From NCBI RefSeq assembly GCF_003611475.1, contig NZ_RAXT01000011.1, forward strand, positions 22,322 through 86,321: a DNA stretch of 64,000 nt. The letters run 5' to 3'. The position numbers and the translations under genes were made by a program. The notes under the pieces were generated by a model. It was not told where the DNA came from. It saw nothing but the letters and a program-made list of their open reading frames with translations, and did not search any database. Source of the stretch: Acinetobacter rongchengensis (GTDB taxonomy: Bacteria > Pseudomonadota > Gammaproteobacteria > Pseudomonadales > Moraxellaceae). Of the stretch, positions 59,885-64,000 are shown in pieces (within the stretch, counting starts at the first letter, position 1; the number at the start of each line of letters is the position of its first letter).

Positions 59885-60697
59885 ATGAAAAAAATTCTCT
59901 TAACCACTTTACTCAGCTTATCCGCTGCTACTGTATTTGCTGCAGATGCTCCAAAAAGTAATATAGATCCTGCATTTGCTAAAGCTCAAGAGCTGATTCA
60001 AGCGAAAAACTTTACTGCTGCATACCAAGAATTGGATAAACTTGCCAAGACTGGAAATGGCCAAGCCATGTACAATCTGGGCTACTTGACTCAAACAGGT
60101 CAAGGTACAACAAAAGATGATAAAAAAGCCCTTAAATATTATCAAGATTCGTCTGCTAAAGGCTATCCAGTAGCAAGTTATGTCTTGGCTCAAAGCTATG
60201 CAACTGGACAATTGGGTTTAGCCAAAGACCCTAAAAAAGTTCGTGAATATTTAGAAAAAGCATCTTCACAAGGTTTTGATGATGCAACTGTTGAGTTGGC
60301 TGTTTTATTATTTTCAGAAGGTAAGCCCGCTTCTGACAAATTAGCCGTACAAAAACTTGATCCATTATTAAAGAAAAGTTTTCCACCAGCAATTCATGCC
60401 AAAGCTTTGTATGACATTACAGAGGGTTTAAAGTCTAAAAATGCAACTACGGTCAATCAAGGTTTAAAAGCCATTCAAGGCTTAGCTCAAAAAGGTTATA
60501 TCCCTGCGCTCATGGCTGTTGCCAATATGATGACCAATGGCAATTTGATTAACCAAAACCTACCTGAAGCACAAAAGATTTTTAGCGAATTGGCAAAGCA
60601 AAATGTCCCTAGAGCGAAAGAATCTTTGGAAGTTGTGAATAAGCTGATTGCAGAAAAAACAAAGGCTCCTGCAGCAGCAGCTGCACCTAAAAAGTAA
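59885..60697 (+). CDS. Exported Sel1-repeat protein
   Basis: This 270-residue protein has a signal peptide (KKILLTTLLSLSAATVFAAD). It contains several Sel1/TPR-like helical repeats: AMYNLGYLTQTGQGTTKDDKKALKYYQDS, ASYVLAQSYATGQLGLAKDPKKVREYLEKAS, and further degenerate copies up to residue ~245. The C-terminus is Ala/Lys-rich. Such repeats mediate protein-protein binding, probably in the periplasm; the partner is unknown. AAGGT lies upstream of the ATG. Confidence 0.87.
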   Translation: MKKILLTTLLSLSAATVFAADAPKSNIDPAFAKAQELIQAKNFTAAYQELDKLAKTGNGQAMYNLGYLTQTGQGTTKDDKKALKYYQDSSAKGYPVASYVLAQSYATGQLGLAKDPKKVREYLEKASSQGFDDATVELAVLLFSEGKPASDKLAVQKLDPLLKKSFPPAIHAKALYDITEGLKSKNATTVNQGLKAIQGLAQKGYIPALMAVANMMTNGNLINQNLPEAQKIFSELAKQNVPRAKESLEVVNKLIAEKTKAPAAAAAPKK

Positions 60698-60722
60698 ATT
60701 TTTCTTTTAAATCGTACACTAC

Positions 60723-60750
60723 AAAAATACTCTCTACGGAGAGTATTTTT
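60723..60750. terminator. Bidirectional terminator between Sel1-repeat and AEC genes
   Basis: AAAAATACTCTC (60723-60734) pairs perfectly with GAGAGTATTTTT (60739-60750) around TACG. It lies between two convergent genes and overlaps the last codon of the minus-strand one. Confidence 0.9.
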
Positions 60751-61672
60751 ACCACCACAACCCAATCAATACACTCACCACCATAAAGCTCAAAACCGTA
60801 CTGATCATTAATGGTGTTAATGCTTTTTCATTTAAACCATAAATTTGCCCAAAGATCCCAAATATAGATGGCATCGGTAGTGCAGCAATTAAAGTTCCTG
60901 CATAAATCATTTTTTGGTCTAGGTCTGTGAAGTAGGTTAATCCCAAATAGACCAGTATCGGCATACATATATTTTTAGAAAAGACTAAATACAATGTCTG
61001 CTTATTTACAGATTGAATTGTCAGTCCAACCATTCCCCCACCAATAATAAACAGCGCCAATGGTGCGGCTGTTTGTCCCAACATTTCAAAAACCTGATCT
61101 AAGCTATGTGGAATCTGAACCTGAAAAATGGCACAACTCATCCCAATCACAACTGACAAAAACAGTGGATTTTTAAATAAAGTCAAAAAAGTACTTTTTA
61201 ATATTTCAATGAAATTGGGCTGATTCTGCCGTCCTATTTCCGCTAAAACCAATACAGCAGGGACGAGAAACACACTCTCAATGATCACCACCAAAGAGAT
61301 GTAGATCATTGCTTGATTGCCCATAAGCAAAGTCAATATTGCTGCACCTAATAGGCCTGTATTTGACATGGATGCACCATGTGACAATATTGAAGCATGG
61401 GTGAAGCTGTTAGAAAATACTTTGAGTCCAATCATCAATGACAGCGTAAAAAGTAGCGCTGTAACACCTGCATAAACAGAAAAAAATGAAGGATACCAAA
61501 TTTCGTGTAAGTTTTTAGATGCAAGCGCATGTAATAACAGCGCAGGCAAAGCGACTTTAATTACAAATGCACTAAGCGCAGTAATTTGCTCTTTACTAAT
61601 GAGTTGAATACGAACCGAAAAAAAACCTAAAAATAACAGGAAAAATACAGGAAAAATTACCGAAAAAATCAT
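60749..61672 (-). CDS. AEC family transporter
   Basis: This is an inner-membrane protein of 307 residues with about ten hydrophobic segments in two similar halves, the auxin efflux carrier (AEC) family layout. Family-like blocks include SAFVIKVALPALLLHALAS near residue 35, SMSNTGLLGAAIL near 110, and LALFIIGGGMVG near 215. The substrate, perhaps a dicarboxylate or amino acid, is unknown. ATG at 61672 gives the usual N-terminus; the frame is open up to 61717. Confidence 0.86.
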   Translation of the reverse strand: MIFSVIFPVFFLLFLGFFSVRIQLISKEQITALSAFVIKVALPALLLHALASKNLHEIWYPSFFSVYAGVTALLFTLSLMIGLKVFSNSFTHASILSHGASMSNTGLLGAAILTLLMGNQAMIYISLVVIIESVFLVPAVLVLAEIGRQNQPNFIEILKSTFLTLFKNPLFLSVVIGMSCAIFQVQIPHSLDQVFEMLGQTAAPLALFIIGGGMVGLTIQSVNKQTLYLVFSKNICMPILVYLGLTYFTDLDQKMIYAGTLIAALPMPSIFGIFGQIYGLNEKALTPLMISTVLSFMVVSVLIGLWW

Positions 61673-61777
61673 CCAATTACACCCTTTCCTGAAGATGTAT
61701 AGAAAGATACACGCCAAAATATATCTTTCAAATACTTAAATTTTTTTAACAAATCATTATTGTTGAATAGCAAAATA

Positions 61778-62938
61778 TTAAAATGCTGAAAATAAATCTT
61801 TAACGCCATGTGGTTGGCAACGCAGATATTGTGGTGCTATTTGAACTTTTTCACCCAGTTTTGCAGCAGCATGCCATGGCCAACGTGGATCATAAAGTAT
61901 TGCTCGAGCCAATCCAATTGCATCAGCTTCACCATTTTGTAAAATCTGCTCTGCTTGTTCAGCTTCTGTAATCAAACCCACTGTTATTACTGGAACATTC
62001 ACCAATTTTTTAATAGTACTTGCAAATGGAACTTGGTAACTTGCAGCAATTTTAATGTCTTGTTTTTCATGTAACCCACCTGAGGAGACATGAATATAAG
62101 CTACACCAAGCTGCTCTAAAGCTTTAGATAGTTCAATACTCGATTCAATATTCCAAGCATTTTCACCATCCATCCAATCGGTTGCTGAAATACGTATTCC
62201 TACAGGAAAATCATGTGGCACAACTTGCTGTATTGCTTGCACTACTTCTAAAGTAAAGCGAATACGATTCTCAAAACTCCCACCATACTCATCTTGACGG
62301 TGATTCGACAATGGAGACATAAATTGATGTAACAAATAGCCATGTGCTGCATGTACTTCAATTAAAGAAAACCCTGCTTCCACAGCACGAACTGCCGACG
62401 CTGCAAAATCTTGTTGTATCTGCTTGATTTCAGCAATGCTTAATGCATGCGGTAAAACATCATTTGGATGAAATGCAATATGACTGGCTGAAACCGTTTG
62501 CCATCCATGCTCATGCTCAGGTGCAATCTGACCTTTACCATGTTTAACCAACCATGGCTTTTCAGTGGATGCCTTACGCCCTGCATGCGCAAGTTGTATT
62601 GCAAAAGGCATTGGGGAGATATTCTTCACTTTATGCAAAAGTGCTTTAATTTGATCACGTTGTGTATCGTTCCAAAGCCCAAGATCTGCATAACTAATCC
62701 GACCATTTGCTTGTACGGCTGTTGCTTCAATAATACATAGACCAGCACCTGACAAAGCATAATTTGCCCATTGCTGTTCATGCCAATACGTGACTTCACC
62801 TTGTCCAGTTGCAGAATATTGGCACATTGGTGCAATCACAATTTTATTCACAAGGGAAAGTGAACCGAATTGAATTTGCTCAAATAGCTTTGACTTTACC
62901 GGCAATTGAACAGACGATGATTGAACAGATATAGACAT
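61778..62938 (-). CDS. NADH:flavin oxidoreductase / old yellow enzyme (YqjM-type)
   Basis: This 386-residue FMN-binding TIM-barrel reduces activated C=C bonds, such as enones, with NAD(P)H. APMCQYSA (Cys about residue 39) is the YqjM-type flavin-tuning cysteine. IQLAHAGRKAST and the later VHAAHGYLLHQFMSPLSNHRQDEYGGSFENR are family signatures, and the phosphate-binding VGLITEAEQ and IGLARAILYDPRWPWHA follow. The ATG at 62938 has AAGG 7 bases upstream and is preferred to the GTG at 62944. The physiological substrate is not known. Confidence 0.92.
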   Translation of the reverse strand: MSISVQSSSVQLPVKSKLFEQIQFGSLSLVNKIVIAPMCQYSATGQGEVTYWHEQQWANYALSGAGLCIIEATAVQANGRISYADLGLWNDTQRDQIKALLHKVKNISPMPFAIQLAHAGRKASTEKPWLVKHGKGQIAPEHEHGWQTVSASHIAFHPNDVLPHALSIAEIKQIQQDFAASAVRAVEAGFSLIEVHAAHGYLLHQFMSPLSNHRQDEYGGSFENRIRFTLEVVQAIQQVVPHDFPVGIRISATDWMDGENAWNIESSIELSKALEQLGVAYIHVSSGGLHEKQDIKIAASYQVPFASTIKKLVNVPVITVGLITEAEQAEQILQNGEADAIGLARAILYDPRWPWHAAAKLGEKVQIAPQYLRCQPHGVKDLFSAF

Positions 62939-63017
62939 GAACACCTTCCCCTAATGATTAAACCCTAATGGTTAAATAGGATGATTTGATTAAAGATGAT
63001 TTGATTCAAAGTGACGA

Positions 63018-64000
63018 TTAAAATTGCTTGGTGACACTCAGTCCCGCACTCCAATTTAGACCATCTGCGGGTTCAAAGAAACGGCTATTTCCATCATTTA
63101 CAATCACTGAACCCACATAATCTTTATCAAATAAATTATCAATACGTGCAAAGCTCCGGACTTTCCAGTCATTATTTTTCCAAATATAACCAACATTGGC
63201 ACTGCTTAATACGTAACTTGGTGCGGCATCGCTATTCAGATCATCCACATAGATTTTATCCATATAACGAACATCAATACCTGCATTAAAACCCGTTTCA
63301 GGCTGCCATCCTAATGCAATATAAGCTTGATTTTTTGCAATTCCAGGGATGTAATTTCCACTTTTAACCACTTTCTTTGGATCTGAATGGGCAATCTCTG
63401 CATCAAATGTTGCATCCAAGAAACTATAACTGGCTTGTGCAGTTAAATCCTGCCATAGATTTTTATGCCAAGACAGTTCCACGCCCTGACGTAATGTTTT
63501 ATCTGCATTTTTAAAAGTCGCACGACCATCAACTGATCCCGCAGAAACAATATCATCTTGTGTGTTACTTTGGAAAACAGCAGCTGTGAAATCACCTAAA
63601 CGGTGCTGCGCTTTTAATCCTAACTCATAGTTATCACTGGTCGACGCTTTTAAAGCAAAGTTGATTCCAGCAGTGCCTTCAGCTGGATAGGCCATTTCAG
63701 TAAAAGTCGGTGTTTCAAAACCTTTGGCATAACTGATATAAGTACTTAGCTCAGGTGTGATTTCCCATGTAAAAGCAGCAGATGGTAAAACTTTTTGATA
63801 ATCGGTACTGCCACTATCATCACCATTAGTCCCTTTTATATAGTGGTCTTCAGACTGATAATGCACATTGCTGTAACGTAGACCTGTATCCAATCGTACA
63901 GTCGGTAAAAATTGCCAAGATGCTTGCAAATAAGGATCTAAATTCCATAAGGTATTATTTTCATCACGGCGTAACTCACCTTTAACGCCATAATTAGGTT
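63018..64000 (-). CDS. TonB-dependent outer-membrane receptor, C-terminal part
   Basis: This is the C-terminal ~325 residues of a TonB-dependent receptor; the gene continues past the right edge, and the frame is open to 64000. The barrel strands are seen as alternating aromatic segments (ELSTYISYAKGFETPTFTE, NYELGLKAQHRLGDFTAAVF, YIWKNNDWKVRSFARIDNLFDKDYVGSV). It ends in a terminal Phe (SVTKQF), needed for outer-membrane insertion. Such receptors import ferric siderophores, cobalamin or copper chelates. The ligand cannot be deduced because the plug domain lies outside the window. Confidence 0.9.
   Translation of the reverse strand, partial: PNYGVKGELRRDENNTLWNLDPYLQASWQFLPTVRLDTGLRYSNVHYQSEDHYIKGTNGDDSGSTDYQKVLPSAAFTWEITPELSTYISYAKGFETPTFTEMAYPAEGTAGINFALKASTSDNYELGLKAQHRLGDFTAAVFQSNTQDDIVSAGSVDGRATFKNADKTLRQGVELSWHKNLWQDLTAQASYSFLDATFDAEIAHSDPKKVVKSGNYIPGIAKNQAYIALGWQPETGFNAGIDVRYMDKIYVDDLNSDAAPSYVLSSANVGYIWKNNDWKVRSFARIDNLFDKDYVGSVIVNDGNSRFFEPADGLNWSAGLSVTKQF

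Overview
The window looks like chromosomal DNA of an Acinetobacter (Moraxellaceae). It is AT-rich, and nearly every protein reads as a member of a family common in that genus: trpA-accD, fadBA-like genes, OprB with membrane glucose dehydrogenase, pdxA-rsmA-apaH, rplM-rpsI, sspA-sspB, lrgA/lrgB-like genes and acnD. No rRNA, tRNA, CRISPR array, intact insertion sequence or prophage was recognised. The species was not determined.

Layout. 1-1507 (minus): accD, open at the left edge, and trpA, overlapping by ATGA. 1868-3211: an NhaC-type antiporter. 3308-7412: an AraC-type regulator divergent from three tandem 291-residue paralogues of the metal-dependent hydrolase family (PF10118-like). 7490-12347 (minus): a DUF2804 protein, then a thiolase plus multifunctional fatty-oxidation enzyme operon. 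12665-16182: two GNAT acetyltransferases, a second AraC regulator and a divergent CaiB/BaiF (racemase-like) gene. 16621-20412: OprB porin and PQQ glucose dehydrogenase, a periplasmic sugar-oxidation unit. 20494-27249 (minus): a run of small, mostly independent genes (Nudix, LtrA, SnoaL-like, YegP, YjdM, DUF488, SRPBCC, RraB, metallophosphoesterase). 27344-29813: a cardiolipin-synthase-like lipoprotein facing a lysophospholipid acyltransferase. 30087-32729: a possible frameshifted small membrane peptide, hflX and an LrgA/LrgB-like pair. 32820-35700: three exported DUF2147 paralogues, with an opposite-strand glycosyltransferase-like gene between the second and third. 35920-38578 (minus): pdxA-rsmA-apaH. 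38991-42296: rplM-rpsI, then sspA-sspB with an unknown membrane protein. 42753-45618: a pseudo-receiver-like protein, a small GTPase and a roadblock protein (MglA/MglB-like), facing a membrane diguanylate cyclase. 46285-50902 (minus): poorly characterised genes, including a tandem pair of unknown paralogues, a short 47-residue zinc-ribbon gene and a possible exonuclease. 51149-54714: acnD and divergent ygfZ. 55020-58723 (minus): a Fic protein flanked on both sides by the same repeat, a small helical protein, a PQQ sugar dehydrogenase-like protein and an unknown. 58952-64000: dsbC, a Sel1-repeat protein, an AEC transporter, an old yellow enzyme homologue and the C-terminal part of a TonB-dependent receptor, open at the right edge.

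The least explained parts are: the repeats around the Fic gene; the A-AAA-AAG slippery site ahead of hflX, which would join two frames into a 48-residue membrane peptide; the GTPase/roadblock module; the tripled PF10118-like and DUF2147 genes; and acnD without the other methylcitrate-cycle genes. All functional statements rest on reading the translated proteins against remembered family features; no database search was run.
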